Below are positions 35,827-45,299 of a DNA stretch of 64,000 bases, in pieces (within the stretch, counting starts at the first letter, position 1; each line of letters opens with the position of its first letter). Both the position numbers and the translations under genes were made by a program. The notes under the pieces were generated by a model, which was not told the DNA's origin, did not search any database, and saw only the letters and a program-made list of their open reading frames with translations. Source of the stretch: Candidatus Peregrinibacteria bacterium CG1_02_54_53 (lineage in GTDB: Bacteria; Patescibacteriota; Gracilibacteria; Peribacterales; Peribacteraceae); the NCBI GenBank assembly GCA_001872575.1, contig MNWP01000003.1, positions 1 through 64,000 of the forward strand. The letters are read 5' to 3'.

Positions 35827-37353
35827 CTATTTACGTTGCAGCAAGCTCACCGCCTCAATGTGCGCCGTATGCGGGAAGAGGTCGACCGGTTGCACCGTGC
35901 GCAATTCGTATCCCGCCTTGAGGAACTCGCCCAAGTCACGCGCGAACGTGGCCATGTTGCACGACACGTACACGATCTTTTCGGGCTTGTGCGCTGCCAC
36001 CGCTTCACGTGCATCGGGATGCAATCCTGCACGAGGAGGATCCACGATGATCGTGTTGAACTTATACTTCGATCCGGGCTTCAGTTGTTCGTTGAGCACC
36101 TGCTCGGTACGACCGCGGTAGAAGCTGATGTTGCCGATGCGATTCTTGCCCGCACTCTTCAGTGCGTCTTCGATTGCCGAAGGATGACTCTCGATTCCCA
36201 CGACCTTCTCGCAGAAGCGCGACAGATACTGACCGATCGTTCCCATGCCGCAGTACGCATCCAGCACGGTATCGCGGGGACTGAGGTCCGCAGCGGCTGC
36301 AACGGCCTGATACAGCTTCTCGGCGCCGAGCGTATTTGTCTGGAAAAAGGAGAACGGTGAGATTTCGAAGGAGAGGTCGAAGAGTTTTTCGGTAATGGTG
36401 GGCTTGCCCGTGAGACAGTGAATCTTGGGGCTCTCGGGTTTGTCATTGAGCCCCAGATGCTCGACGACGAGCAACGAAGCGAGACCCGAGCGTCCCCCGA
36501 ACCGCATGAAGTACTGAAACAGCGGCTCAAGTTCCTTTTTGCGTGCATTCACCAGGAAGGCGATCATCTGCTCACCGGTGTTGATACCGCGTCGAAGCAA
36601 AAGAATGCGGAGCATCCCGCGGTGTGTTTTGGGATTATAGACCGGAAGCTTTGTCTCGCTCATGAAACGCCTCACGTCCGTGAGCAACGTCGGCAACTGT
36701 TCGTCGTACAGATGACACTCGGATACCGGCAGAATGGTGGACCACTGACCCGGCATGTGAAAACCAATGGAAGGATTTTCATCGATGAATTGACGTTGGT
36801 TGTTCTTTTCTTCGGTACGCATCGATTCGAAACCGAACGAGAGCTCCAGCTTGTTGCGGTAGTGAAAAACCTGCGGGCTGGGAATGATCTTGAGCACTCT
36901 GCCGCCAAGCGACGCACGCACGGCGGGATCTGCGGGAGTGAGATGCATAAGGGTCTCGCGCACGATGTCTTCCTTATACTGAATCTGTTTAACGTACGAG
37001 AGTTGTTGCCACACACATCCGCCGCAGTTGTGGCAGTGCTGACAGCGCGGCATTACTTCATCCTTCGAACGCTTGAGTACCTTTTCGATCCTGGCTTCGG
37101 CATAACTGCCGCGATTCTTTGTGATGACAATTTCTACCTTCTGACCCGGCAGAGCAGCTGTAACAAATGCAGGAATCTTATCGATATGTGCCAGTCCGGC
37201 TCCTCCATGTGTGAGCTTTTCGATCGTAACGGTATGTCGCTGACCGGGCTTCAGTGAGGCCGTGTGTGAGGCATCTCCGGAAGAAACAGGGCCTTCAAGC
37301 CCTTCCTGCCCGGGCGTTTGCCCGGTGCCTTCCTGTGTGGACAGTGTTGACAT
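35827..37353 (-). CDS. TrmA/RumA-family rRNA (uracil-5-)-methyltransferase
   Basis: This 508-residue SAM-dependent RNA methyltransferase has a TRAM domain (VTIEKLTHGGAGLAHIDK), an Fe-S cysteine set (CQHCHNCGGCVWQQL), the SAM site LDAYCGMGTIGQYL, IVDPPRAGLHPDA and YVSCNMATFARDL with the catalytic Cys. RlmD (23S m5U1939) is the most likely target, but the sequence cannot separate RlmD from RlmCD. About 40 disordered residues precede TRAM. AT-rich DNA between it and the divergent gene probably holds both promoters. Confidence 0.88.
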   Translation of the reverse strand: MSTLSTQEGTGQTPGQEGLEGPVSSGDASHTASLKPGQRHTVTIEKLTHGGAGLAHIDKIPAFVTAALPGQKVEIVITKNRGSYAEARIEKVLKRSKDEVMPRCQHCHNCGGCVWQQLSYVKQIQYKEDIVRETLMHLTPADPAVRASLGGRVLKIIPSPQVFHYRNKLELSFGFESMRTEEKNNQRQFIDENPSIGFHMPGQWSTILPVSECHLYDEQLPTLLTDVRRFMSETKLPVYNPKTHRGMLRILLLRRGINTGEQMIAFLVNARKKELEPLFQYFMRFGGRSGLASLLVVEHLGLNDKPESPKIHCLTGKPTITEKLFDLSFEISPFSFFQTNTLGAEKLYQAVAAAADLSPRDTVLDAYCGMGTIGQYLSRFCEKVVGIESHPSAIEDALKSAGKNRIGNISFYRGRTEQVLNEQLKPGSKYKFNTIIVDPPRAGLHPDAREAVAAHKPEKIVYVSCNMATFARDLGEFLKAGYELRTVQPVDLFPHTAHIEAVSLLQRK

Positions 37354-37396
37354 TATTCTAAAATAGTAGTATAAATATCACCTTTTTTGCTCTCAC

Positions 37397-38314
37397 GTGC
37401 GAGGAAAAACCTTCCTCATCATCGGCATCGCTCTCACGGTCGGCAACGCGTCCGGACCAACCGGAGCCACTGTAAGCATAGCACAAGATCCGCCTGCTGC
37501 AAGTAAGCAAGCCTTGCCAACCGTTGCGCTGCTCCCCCTTCCTGAAGAGTCACATGAGGCACGCCCCGGGTCGCGTATCGTTTCGACGAAACAACGCACG
37601 TGGCAACCTGCCCCTGTTATCGTTCAGGAAGCACCTGCGGTAACCAAAGTATTGCGCCGCAACTTTCTCCCCGTCGTAGATCAGCCCGATATTGAAGAGC
37701 ACCATAAGATCATTGCTGATGAAGTTCTGCGTCTACTCCCTGCAGGTTGTACCAGTCAGTTGAAAAATTTCTACGTTCGCTACGACAAGCCCGAGCGTCG
37801 GGGACTCGCCGGAAAGAGCACGATTATTCTCGATGGTACGTTACCCGATGAGGAATTTCGCGCGGTGCTGATTCACGAGGCATTGGGGCATGTGTTCGAC
37901 TTGGGATGCCTTACGGGGTCGCCGCTCGCAGGTTCCAGTATCTTCAAAGACGGTAACGAACCGATTTTCCGCGATGATCCCAGTCTCTCCTTCTACCGTA
38001 TCTCCTGGTATGACAGTCAAACGCAGCGCGACGATGCCAAGCCCGATGATTTCGTGAGCGGATATGCCGCGTCAGATCCGTTCGAAGATCTGGCCGAGAG
38101 CACCATCTACTACATACTGCAGAATGAAGCATTCACCCAGCGTGCGATGACGAACGCCACACTCGCCGAGAAACTGAAGTGGTTGCAGGCATTTCTGCCG
38201 GTGAATCCGACCTCTGTCGCCACACCCGGTGAAGGATGGGATGGCTCGGTACCATGGGACGCTACAAAGCTGGCCTACTCATGGAAAAATCCTGCAATTG
38301 TCGCGCGCCAGTAA
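37397..38314 (+). CDS. Possible secreted zinc metallopeptidase-like protein
   Basis: The GTG start gives 305 residues with a signal-like N-terminus (FLIIGIALTVGNASG) and about 90 variable residues. The core contains VLIHEALGHVFDLG, an HExxxH arrangement as in TldD/PmbA rather than the usual HExxH. Downstream, SGYAASDPFEDLAESTIYYIL resembles the third-ligand region (EDxAE) of lethal-factor-like peptidases. The combination suggests a zinc-binding enzyme, but activity is uncertain. It shares a short AT-rich divergent spacer with the RumA-type gene. Confidence 0.55.
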   Translation: MRGKTFLIIGIALTVGNASGPTGATVSIAQDPPAASKQALPTVALLPLPEESHEARPGSRIVSTKQRTWQPAPVIVQEAPAVTKVLRRNFLPVVDQPDIEEHHKIIADEVLRLLPAGCTSQLKNFYVRYDKPERRGLAGKSTIILDGTLPDEEFRAVLIHEALGHVFDLGCLTGSPLAGSSIFKDGNEPIFRDDPSLSFYRISWYDSQTQRDDAKPDDFVSGYAASDPFEDLAESTIYYILQNEAFTQRAMTNATLAEKLKWLQAFLPVNPTSVATPGEGWDGSVPWDATKLAYSWKNPAIVARQ

Positions 38315-38364
38315 GCTACCGGCGATACGCTATTCACGATAAGCTACGTACGACTCTCTTTTGT

Positions 38365-39180
38365 ATGTCCCGCCCGCGCTTTCTTCTCCTCCTCTGGCTT
38401 CTCTCGGATCTTCTGCTCTTCGTAGGCCTGTACACGCTGGCGTACTTCATGCGCGTGGGATGGATTCTCTCGAGCAACTTCCCGCTCCGTCCGTTTCTCA
38501 TCTCGAGCCTGCTGGTCGCACCGATCTGGCTGCTGGTACTGGGCACCACCCGCACCTTCGCTCTCACGCGAAACCAACGAACCATTCGCAACGCCGCCTA
38601 TATCGCGTACGCCGCTCTGGTGGGTGTGGCACTCTTTACGCTCGCTTTCTACTTCCGTTACAAAACATCATTTCAGGGAGTCAGTCGCCTGCTCCTGCTT
38701 GAGGCATTCATCCTCACGGCAGGTGGAACCTGGACATGGCATCTCATTTTCGACCTGCTGAGGCGCATGGCACTGAGGCGCTCACCACCCAGCTTCCCTA
38801 CGCTCATCGTGGGCCTCACGCGCGAATCGAAGACACTCATCCGGCAACTCAATCAGCATCGTAATCCCCTCGTGCCCGTCGCCATTCTCGACGGACAGGG
38901 AACGAAGGAATCAGAAATCGACGGCGTGCCGGTGTGCGGCAAGCTTGACCGACTCGAAGAAACTTTGCAGCAGAAGGAGATCACGCACCTCGTGCAGTGC
39001 AGTACGCTCGAACAGAGTCTGAACCTGCTCAGCGCCTGCCGGCGTCGCGGCATCACGTACATCCTGTTGCCCTCCGTGCTCGGCATCGTGGAACGTGATG
39101 AGCATGTGGAATCTCTCGAGGGCCTGCCAGTGACCGTCGTACGACCATCGCGCACGGCTTGGTATTCATTCTTTTTTTAG
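38365..39180 (+). CDS. Membrane protein like the N-terminal half of polyprenyl glycosylphosphotransferases
   Basis: This 271-residue protein has four to five N-terminal helices and then a Rossmann-like cytoplasmic domain (FPTLIVGLTRESKTLIRQL, VPVAILDGQGTKESEIDGVP, ITHLVQCSTLEQSLNLLSAC). This matches the CoA-binding-like region of WbaP/EpsE-type enzymes. It stops after LEGLPVTVVRPSRTAWYSFFF, exactly where the catalytic sugar-transferase domain should begin, so catalysis is missing. It is three bases before a sugar-nucleotide transferase and likely acts with it as a regulator or scaffold. Confidence 0.7.
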   Translation: MSRPRFLLLLWLLSDLLLFVGLYTLAYFMRVGWILSSNFPLRPFLISSLLVAPIWLLVLGTTRTFALTRNQRTIRNAAYIAYAALVGVALFTLAFYFRYKTSFQGVSRLLLLEAFILTAGGTWTWHLIFDLLRRMALRRSPPSFPTLIVGLTRESKTLIRQLNQHRNPLVPVAILDGQGTKESEIDGVPVCGKLDRLEETLQQKEITHLVQCSTLEQSLNLLSACRRRGITYILLPSVLGIVERDEHVESLEGLPVTVVRPSRTAWYSFFF

Positions 39181-39183
39181 ATT

Positions 39184-40140
39184 ATGCGCGCGTTTCTGCT
39201 TGCCGGAGGTTTCGCAACACGGCTGTGGCCGCTGACCGAAAAACGCGCCAAGCCGCTGTTGCCACTTGCAGGTAAGCCCCTCATTGATCATGTTCTCGAA
39301 CAACTCCCTGCTGATCTGCCGGTCACCGTAAGTGTCAATGTTGCATTCCAGGAAAGCTTCGCCCACTGGAAAGCACAGAGTAAACATGCCAATGCCGAGA
39401 TTCTTGTGGAGCAGTCGCGCAAAGACACCGAGAAACTCGGAGCATTGGGAGCCGTCGCCCAATGGATCACTCAGCAACGCATCACCGACGATGTGCTCTT
39501 GCTCACGGGCGACAACTACTTCGGTTTTTCGATCCAAAACTTCCTGCAGCAGTACACCCCCGGTACGCCGCTGATTGCAGCCTTCGACATCAAGGATCCC
39601 AAGCAAGCACAGGGATTCGGAACGATTGTGCCGGACGGCGACGGCAAGCACGTTGCAGCGTTTGAAGAGAAGCCTGCACATCCGCAGAGTTCGCTCGTGA
39701 GTACGGGACTCTCGGTCCTGCCGGCGATACATTTGCCAATCGTGGAGGAATACGCCAGGCAGAAGCCCGATAACGTCGGAGGAATTTTTGAGGAGTTTTT
39801 GCGCAAAGGCATTCCCGTGGAATTTCGTGCCTACACGGAGCCTTGGTTCGACATTGGCTCGTTTGAAGCGTATCTCGAAGCAACACGCATTCTCGTGGGG
39901 AACCGCGTGCATCTGGGTCATGGCGCTGCATGCGAAAAAACCACCGCAGAAGGACCTGTCGTTCTAGGCAATCACTCTGTGGTACGCAATGCGACGCTGC
40001 GCAACGTTATCATGTTTGAACACTGCACCGTGGAAGACTGCGTTCTCACAGATTGCATTCTCGACGATCACTGTGTTCTTAAGGGCATCGATCTCTCGAG
40101 ACAGATGTTGCGCGAAGGCACAATTCTCGAGAGAAAATAG
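39184..40140 (+). CDS. Sugar-1-phosphate nucleotidyltransferase with left-handed beta-helix tail
   Basis: This 318-residue protein has the pyrophosphorylase signature (FLLAGGFATRLWPLTEKRAK, PLLPLAGKPLIDH), the metal Asp in LLLTGDNYFG and GFGTIVPDGDGKHVAAFEEK. Hexapeptide-like repeats at the C-terminus (VVLGNHSVVRNATLRNVIMF, CTVEDCVLTDCILDDHCVL) form a beta-helix. It makes an NDP-sugar; glucose or glucosamine-type substrates are most likely. It is cotranscribed with the preceding membrane protein. Confidence 0.85.
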   Translation: MRAFLLAGGFATRLWPLTEKRAKPLLPLAGKPLIDHVLEQLPADLPVTVSVNVAFQESFAHWKAQSKHANAEILVEQSRKDTEKLGALGAVAQWITQQRITDDVLLLTGDNYFGFSIQNFLQQYTPGTPLIAAFDIKDPKQAQGFGTIVPDGDGKHVAAFEEKPAHPQSSLVSTGLSVLPAIHLPIVEEYARQKPDNVGGIFEEFLRKGIPVEFRAYTEPWFDIGSFEAYLEATRILVGNRVHLGHGAACEKTTAEGPVVLGNHSVVRNATLRNVIMFEHCTVEDCVLTDCILDDHCVLKGIDLSRQMLREGTILERK

Positions 40141-40152
40141 CCTTAGACGTGT

Positions 40153-40181
40153 TTGCGGCTGAGAGTCCGCTTCCCTACACT
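40153..40181 (+). promoter_or_regulatory. Promoter of the SecD-like lipoprotein gene
   Basis: TTGCGG (40153-40158), a 17-base spacer and TACACT (40176-40181) end nine bases before the ATG, consistent with a leaderless message. Confidence 0.5.
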
Positions 40182-40190
40182 CTCTCTGCT

Positions 40191-40847
40191 ATGAAGCGCC
40201 TCTTTCCGCTTGTACTGCTCACGCTCATCCTCGTTGGATGCGGCTCGAAGACGGTTGTGCTCTCTCTCACCTTCGACGTGGAAGATTCTGTCCAACGCAC
40301 TGTTTTGCTCGAAGAGGCAAAAAAAGTGATTGACCGGCGCCTGAGCCGTTTCGAGGATGCGACTCCGTCGTCGATGATGGTCAATAACCAGGATGACGGT
40401 TCTGTGCAGCTGTCGTTCGATGTACAGAACGACGAAGCCCGTAAAATCCTCGTCGACGAACTCCTTACGCCCTACTCAATGCGAGTGATGACTGCCGGCA
40501 CGGGAACGGGCGATCTGTTCGTGGAAGAAGTGGGCTGGTTCAACGATACCGGTATTACACAGAGGCAAATCGTGTGGACGGAAGGAAACTCGGACCAAAA
40601 TGGAAAGGGCGTCGTGCGGCTCGTCTTCTCAGAAGAGGGCCACGCAATGCTTTCCGAAGTTTTTAGCAACCACCAAGGAGGTGAACTGGGTCTCTTTGTC
40701 CATGACAGACTCATGGCCCGCATGCCCATTGATTCCGGTGAACCGAAAGAAGAAATTATCATTGCCGGTATTCCGGTACCTGACATGGCAGGAATCTTTG
40801 CCGATGACGTAAACGTCGGAACACACGTCACCTTCTCTCTTCCCTAA
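40191..40847 (+). CDS. Lipoprotein related to the SecD periplasmic domain
   Basis: This 218-residue protein begins with a lipoprotein signal peptide ([18 protein letters not shown]; lipobox LVGC). Its body parallels SecD next door. [13 protein letters not shown] corresponds to Sec[14 protein letters not shown], and [20 protein letters not shown] with [17 protein letters not shown] corresponds to Sec[21 protein letters not shown] with [16 protein letters not shown]. It therefore looks like a membrane-anchored free copy of the SecD P1 head. The stop codon lies inside a CCCTAA repeat just before secD, so the two are probably cotranscribed. Confidence 0.7.
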   Translation: MKRLFPLVLLTLILVGCGSKTVVLSLTFDVEDSVQRTVLLEEAKKVIDRRLSRFEDATPSSMMVNNQDDGSVQLSFDVQNDEARKILVDELLTPYSMRVMTAGTGTGDLFVEEVGWFNDTGITQRQIVWTEGNSDQNGKGVVRLVFSEEGHAMLSEVFSNHQGGELGLFVHDRLMARMPIDSGEPKEEIIIAGIPVPDMAGIFADDVNVGTHVTFSLP

Positions 40848-40899
40848 CCCTACCCCTACCCCTACCCCTAGCCCTATCCCTAACCCTACCCCTCACCCA
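40842..40899. repeat. CCCTAA/CCCTAC tandem repeat before secD
   Basis: About nine CCCTA-type units fill the space between the lipoprotein and secD. The first unit provides the lipoprotein's TAA stop, and the last ends a few bases before the secD ATG. Confidence 0.85.
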
Positions 40900-40903
40900 G
40901 AAT

Positions 40904-43336
40904 ATGGAATCCAATCGTCGCATGATCTGGCCCGCTCTCACGGGCGTCGTCGCACTTGTTCTTCTCTTCATCGCCCTGCCGGACGGATGGAAACTGTGGG
41001 CCCCCACGTTTCTACGTGCGCCCTCGTTCCACTTCGGCCTCGATCTCATAGGGGGCACTCAGCTCGATTTTCGAATCTCGGAACAGGAAATGAATGATCA
41101 GGTCGCCCGTCTGAATGCCGAAATCGAACAACTGCAGGAGCAAGGAGCCGGATCGGATAAGATTTCAATTCTTGAAAATCAGCTCTACTCGACGCAGCAA
41201 CAGCAAGCGTCTGTCGTGGAATCCATCCGCACGGTCCTCGAACGACGCATCAATGCCCTCGGCGTGAGCGAGGCGGTGATCACCCCCTCTTACATCGGTG
41301 ACGAGCGTCACTTGCTGGTGGAATGCCCCGGAGTCGTAGATACGCAAGAGTGTATTGCCACGGTGGGAAAGACCATCCAACTGGAATTCAAAGAGGAATT
41401 TACCGAACCAACTGAGGAATTTGAAAAGGGAGTACGTGATCGTGTCGATACATCTCTGCGTCGTATCACGGTGAGCGGTGCTTCACTCGATCTTGTTGGC
41501 GAAGATCTTGGCTCCACGCTCGGCGTCTTCTACGCCGACAGTCAATGGTTCTTTAAGAAGGATTTGCCCAAAGGACTCGAGGATATGTGGTCACTTCCCG
41601 TTGGAAAGGTGGTGAAACGTGAAGGATCAATCACCGTCCCTGAGCAGGATGAGCAGGGTCAGGTGACGGACAAAGAAATTCCCGGCATCTTCTTGGCCGA
41701 GGCGATCTCGCCGCGCACTCAGACAGGCCGCGTGGTGATCGAAGCTCCAACTGCTTTCGCGCTACTGGCCAAGCAGCAAAATCTCACCTACACCCCAAAC
41801 GTCAATACGCCTCTCGATGCCAAAATCGATCCCGGTATCGTAGGAGCCCTGCAAACGATGTCGCCGGGTGATCTGAAGACGATAAGTCTGGGAGAAGGAT
41901 CGGCAGCACTGCTCTTTCTTCGGCAACGTACTCCGGGGCAGGAACAGATGGCCGCCAGCCACATCCTGATTTCGTTCAAAGGTGCGGCCGCCATGAGCGA
42001 AAGCATCACTCGTACGAAAGAAGAGGCTCTCGCGCTCGCGCAGAACATCAAGCAGCAACTTGATGAGGGCGCAGACTTTGCAACACTGGCCAAGCAATAC
42101 TCCGATGACAGTTCCGGCAAATCCGGTGGAGATCTGGGAACATTCGCCCGCGGAGCAATGGTGGCACCCTTCGAACAAACAGCCTTTGCACTTTCGCAAG
42201 GCGATATCAGTGAACCGATTGAAACACAGTTCGGGTACCACATTATCCGTGCCGACCGTGCCGCCTCACTCTCATTCGATGTCGCATCGTATGACGATCT
42301 TCGCTTCAGTGGCAGCGATGCCAAGATACAGGCAGATGCGGCACAAGCCGAACTCCAGGCAGGAAAAGTGATGGAATACGAAGACGCCGTTCCGGTGCGA
42401 TCCATCTTCTTCTCGCTGCTCCCCACAGGCTGGAAAGACACCACGCTCACCGGAAAGCATTTCCGCTCCGCAGGCGTGACATTGGACCCCACGACCAGTA
42501 TGCCGACTGTTCAAATCGCATTCGATGATGAAGGAGCGAAGCTTTTCCAAGAACTCACCAAGAACAATGTCGGCAAGCGCATCGCGATCTTCGTCGGTGG
42601 CGACCTGGTTTCCGCACCGACGGTGCAACAAGAAATCGCCGGAGGTACTGCAATCATCACGGGCAGTGCCAATTTCGAAGAAGCACAACGCCTTGCACAA
42701 GACCTGAATACCGGAGCGATTCCCGCTCCCATCTACCTGGCCGGCCAGCACACGATTGAGGCGACACTCGGCAGCGAGGCCTTGCGTACATCCCTTAAGG
42801 CAGCCCTCATCGGCATCTTCTTGCTCATGATCTACATGGTGGTGCTCTACCGTTTCCTTGGGCTGTTGGCCAACGTGGCACTGTCGATGTACGCCCTGCT
42901 CTTCACCGTGATCCTCAAACTTCCGCTCTTCCTGTTCTCAAGCCAGCACATCGTGCTCACGCTTGCCGGCATGGCCGGTATTATCCTCTCCATCGGCATG
43001 GCCGTAGATGCGAATGTGCTGATCTTCGAGCGCATTAAGGAAGAACTGCGTAAGGGCAAGCTCGTGACGACCGCCGTCGAAGTGGGCTTCAAGCGCGCCT
43101 GGCCGAGCATTCGTGACGGTAACGCTTCAACCCTGCTCACCTGTGCCATCCTCTTTATCATCGGAACCTCCATCGTACGAGGCTTCTCGGTGACACTGGG
43201 TATGGGTGTGCTCATGTCGATGTTCACGGCCATCACCGTGACACGTTGGCTGATCCGTAAGACTGCGCACCTCTCATTCGCCAAGAATACGCGCCTGCTG
43301 ATCGGCGTGAAGACAGTACCGCCCCCCGCACTCTGA
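40904..43336 (+). CDS. secD: Protein translocase subunit SecD with an internal parvulin domain
   Basis: SecD uses the proton gradient to help release exported proteins at the SecYEG channel. This 810-residue version has helix 1, [15 protein letters not shown], the P1 domain and the C-terminal SecD/SecF export domain ([39 protein letters not shown]). At about residues 346-451 a complete PpiC/parvulin prolyl isomerase is inserted ([61 protein letters not shown]). No SecF is encoded next to it. The gene after it is convergent. Confidence 0.93.
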   Translation: MESNRRMIWPALTGVVALVLLFIALPDGWKLWAPTFLRAPSFHFGLDLIGGTQLDFRISEQEMNDQVARLNAEIEQLQEQGAGSDKISILENQLYSTQQQQASVVESIRTVLERRINALGVSEAVITPSYIGDERHLLVECPGVVDTQECIATVGKTIQLEFKEEFTEPTEEFEKGVRDRVDTSLRRITVSGASLDLVGEDLGSTLGVFYADSQWFFKKDLPKGLEDMWSLPVGKVVKREGSITVPEQDEQGQVTDKEIPGIFLAEAISPRTQTGRVVIEAPTAFALLAKQQNLTYTPNVNTPLDAKIDPGIVGALQTMSPGDLKTISLGEGSAALLFLRQRTPGQEQMAASHILISFKGAAAMSESITRTKEEALALAQNIKQQLDEGADFATLAKQYSDDSSGKSGGDLGTFARGAMVAPFEQTAFALSQGDISEPIETQFGYHIIRADRAASLSFDVASYDDLRFSGSDAKIQADAAQAELQAGKVMEYEDAVPVRSIFFSLLPTGWKDTTLTGKHFRSAGVTLDPTTSMPTVQIAFDDEGAKLFQELTKNNVGKRIAIFVGGDLVSAPTVQQEIAGGTAIITGSANFEEAQRLAQDLNTGAIPAPIYLAGQHTIEATLGSEALRTSLKAALIGIFLLMIYMVVLYRFLGLLANVALSMYALLFTVILKLPLFLFSSQHIVLTLAGMAGIILSIGMAVDANVLIFERIKEELRKGKLVTTAVEVGFKRAWPSIRDGNASTLLTCAILFIIGTSIVRGFSVTLGMGVLMSMFTAITVTRWLIRKTAHLSFAKNTRLLIGVKTVPPPAL

Positions 43337-43337
43337 T

Positions 43338-43844
43338 TCACTTCTCGTGCTGACAGCACTTCTTGTACTTCTTTCCGCTCCCGCACGGACAAGGTGCGTT
43401 ACGGCCGACCCGTGGAGCCTCGCGACGAACGGGCTTGGGGTGCAAAATCGCGCTGAGTGATCCCTGCACCTGCTCTGCGAGTTCCTGTGTTGCCTGTTCC
43501 GCCCCCTCTCCACCATCGCCAAGCCGTAAGCCGTCGAGACGCTCGAGAAGAGGCTCGACTGTTTCTGTACTGAGCGAACGCGCAAGTTCGGGAGGGAGTG
43601 CCTGAATGAGCGCGTGGTGCAGCGTGGTGACAAGAGTGGGCCGATCTCCTTCTTCTGATTCAGCTGCCTGCCGTGCAGCTGGCAATGCGTCAATGACCTT
43701 TGCAAGCATTCCACTGCCCTTCAATCGCCTCACCGTACTCTTTCCAAGGAGCGCTGTAAGGTGAGCAAACAGGGCCGCCTCGTTGATTTCGCCCTCATCG
43801 ACGCAATCATCGCCGCGCTGTTGCTGTTCAGAAGGAGAACTCAT
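43338..43844 (-). CDS. Protein with a C-terminal SEC-C zinc motif
   Basis: This 168-residue protein ends in [18 protein letters not shown], the SEC-C motif found at the end of SecA and in stand-alone proteins. It binds zinc and can mediate contacts with SecB or ribosomes. The rest is helical and has no recognised domain. The start [13 protein letters not shown] avoids overlap with the upstream gene. It is convergent with secD, one base apart. A SecA link is suggestive only. Confidence 0.75.
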   Translation of the reverse strand: MSSPSEQQQRGDDCVDEGEINEAALFAHLTALLGKSTVRRLKGSGMLAKVIDALPAARQAAESEEGDRPTLVTTLHHALIQALPPELARSLSTETVEPLLERLDGLRLGDGGEGAEQATQELAEQVQGSLSAILHPKPVRREAPRVGRNAPCPCGSGKKYKKCCQHEK

Positions 43845-43866
43845 AGAAGTGTCGAATGAGGTGGTA

Positions 43867-44499
43867 CTACGTAGAGAGCGCAAATCCGTTCTTCTCTGCC
43901 TCTAACTGACGGAATCGTCCTGCGCGCACAAGTGAGCGATCGTGTGCATCCATGGTTACCCTGGAAAATGTGCGATATCTCTCAGAAAGAAAATCGACCC
44001 GTTTCTGCACCGAAACGGCGGCGATTTCGCGAACTTCATCGACCTGCCATGTCTCGGATCCCAAAGTGACAGAGTCGGCATCCGCCTCAAACGATTGTTG
44101 GGTGTGCTCCTTTTCATGCGCAAGAATGTCTTCCGCCTTGTGGCGATCGATGATGCCGTCTCCACCGGTGATCTTGCAAGGATCAATGCAAATGACATCC
44201 GCATCCAATTGCGCCTCGCCAGCAACATCGTCATCCAGCTTTTTGAGTGTGAGAGAGGAGCCACAGAATGCCTGTTTAAGTTCACCTCTCGCATGATCAA
44301 TCTCATAGGCAGCAGCAATGCGCTCCTGCGGCGTGGCATACTCCAGAGCCACCGCAAGCTCGGAACGTACGGAACCTGTCAAATCCTCGCGAACACGATG
44401 AGACTGCCGGGCCAGCTCGGCGTTGAAGGAATCAACTTTTCCTTCCTGCCGCTGCGCGGCATCATCGTAGAAGGCCTGTGCCAGTTCCAAAGATGTCAT
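43867..44499 (-). CDS. Unknown protein with an HExxHxxQ zincin-like motif
   Basis: This 210-residue protein carries [20 protein letters not shown], an HExxHxxQ pattern resembling DUF4157-type metallopeptidases, with possible further ligands in [13 protein letters not shown]. No signal peptide is visible. The two cysteines flanking the core ([10 protein letters not shown]) are notable. It is just upstream of the SEC-C gene on the same strand. AT-rich DNA (44540-44600) upstream probably contains the promoter. Confidence 0.55.
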   Translation of the reverse strand: MTSLELAQAFYDDAAQRQEGKVDSFNAELARQSHRVREDLTGSVRSELAVALEYATPQERIAAAYEIDHARGELKQAFCGSSLTLKKLDDDVAGEAQLDADVICIDPCKITGGDGIIDRHKAEDILAHEKEHTQQSFEADADSVTLGSETWQVDEVREIAAVSVQKRVDFLSERYRTFSRVTMDAHDRSLVRAGRFRQLEAEKNGFALST

Positions 44500-44608
44500 A
44501 CATGCCCATCCTGACGTAGAAAAATCCTCTCACCAACTGTTTAGACGACGAAAATCGATAATACCTATATTTTTGCTCTACAAAGCCAAAAATCAATGAT
44601 CCCTTAAC

Positions 44609-45103
44609 TCACTTCAGACGCTCGTACACCAGAAAATCCATCGCGTATTTGTTCTCACTGTCTGCCGGATACTCCTCGCGACTCACCTCCTTCCACTCCG
44701 AAGTGGAAAAAGATGGAAACGATACGTCGCCCTGCGGCGAAGCGTGCACGCGTGTGAAATAGATACGATCGGCCATGGGAAACATGGCAACATAAATCTG
44801 CGCGCCGCCGATCACAAATGCCTCGACTTCTCCCGTATCTCGAGCGACAGAGATTGCCTCCTGCGGCGAATGGACCACCGTGCATCCGTTGATCTGAAGA
44901 TCCGGCTTGTGCGTGATGATGATATTGAGACGATGTGGAAGCGGCCTTCCGATGGATTGATAAGTCTTCTGCCCCATGATCACCGCATGCCCCTCCGTCG
45001 TCTTACGGAAGTACTGCATATCGCGCGGCAGATCCCAGAGCAGCTGATTCTTATTCCCGATCATGCCATTGTCCGCCACGGCCACAATCATAGAAAGCTT
45101 CAC
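44609..45103 (-). CDS. folA: Dihydrofolate reductase
   Basis: DHFR regenerates tetrahydrofolate, needed because the neighbouring ThyA consumes methylene-THF. A GTG start gives 164 residues beginning KLSMIVAVADNGMIGNKNQL. Family motifs are LLWDLPRDMQYFRKTT, VIMGQKTYQSIGRPLPHR, NIIITHKPD and the C-terminal cofactor part VIGGAQIYVAMFPMADRIYF. It follows thyA on the same strand, separated by composite hairpin copy B. Confidence 0.92.
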   Translation of the reverse strand: MKLSMIVAVADNGMIGNKNQLLWDLPRDMQYFRKTTEGHAVIMGQKTYQSIGRPLPHRLNIIITHKPDLQINGCTVVHSPQEAISVARDTGEVEAFVIGGAQIYVAMFPMADRIYFTRVHASPQGDVSFPSFSTSEWKEVSREEYPADSENKYAMDFLVYERLK

Positions 45104-45203
45104 AAGTGAAGTGTATAGAAACAAAACAGCAAACAAAACAGGTATCGTCCTCAGTCTTAAATTTCAACATGCCAATACGCAGTCCTGTTACCAAAAACCG
45201 CGG

Positions 45204-45296
45204 CGAAGCACAGGGTCTTGCGGGTCCCAGTGCTGGAGCCGCACCATTGAGGGAAAAGGGTACCCGTGAGGAAAAAACCCTAGGTTTGTCCCTTAC
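45204..45296. other. Composite hairpin element, copy B
   Basis: The element lies between thyA and folA. Plus strand: stem 1 GCAC-GGG.../CCC-GTGC, linker TGGAGCCGCACCATTGAGGG then AAAAGG, and hairpin 2 with inner AAAACC-CTA-GGTTTG. On the minus strand it begins three bases after the thyA stop, and GGTTTTTTCC gives a U-rich run. No riboswitch class was recognised. Confidence 0.6.
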
Positions 45297-45299
45297 GAT

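Noticed and set aside
40842-40899. CRISPR-like or origin-like repeat cluster
   Set aside because: The units are contiguous 6-7-base tandem repeats without spacers, and there are no cas genes or DnaA boxes nearby.
45104-45299. A folate riboswitch between thyA and folA
   Set aside because: The sequence does not show the tetrahydrofolate riboswitch core, and the same element occurs next to efp and tRNA-Glu, unrelated to folate.
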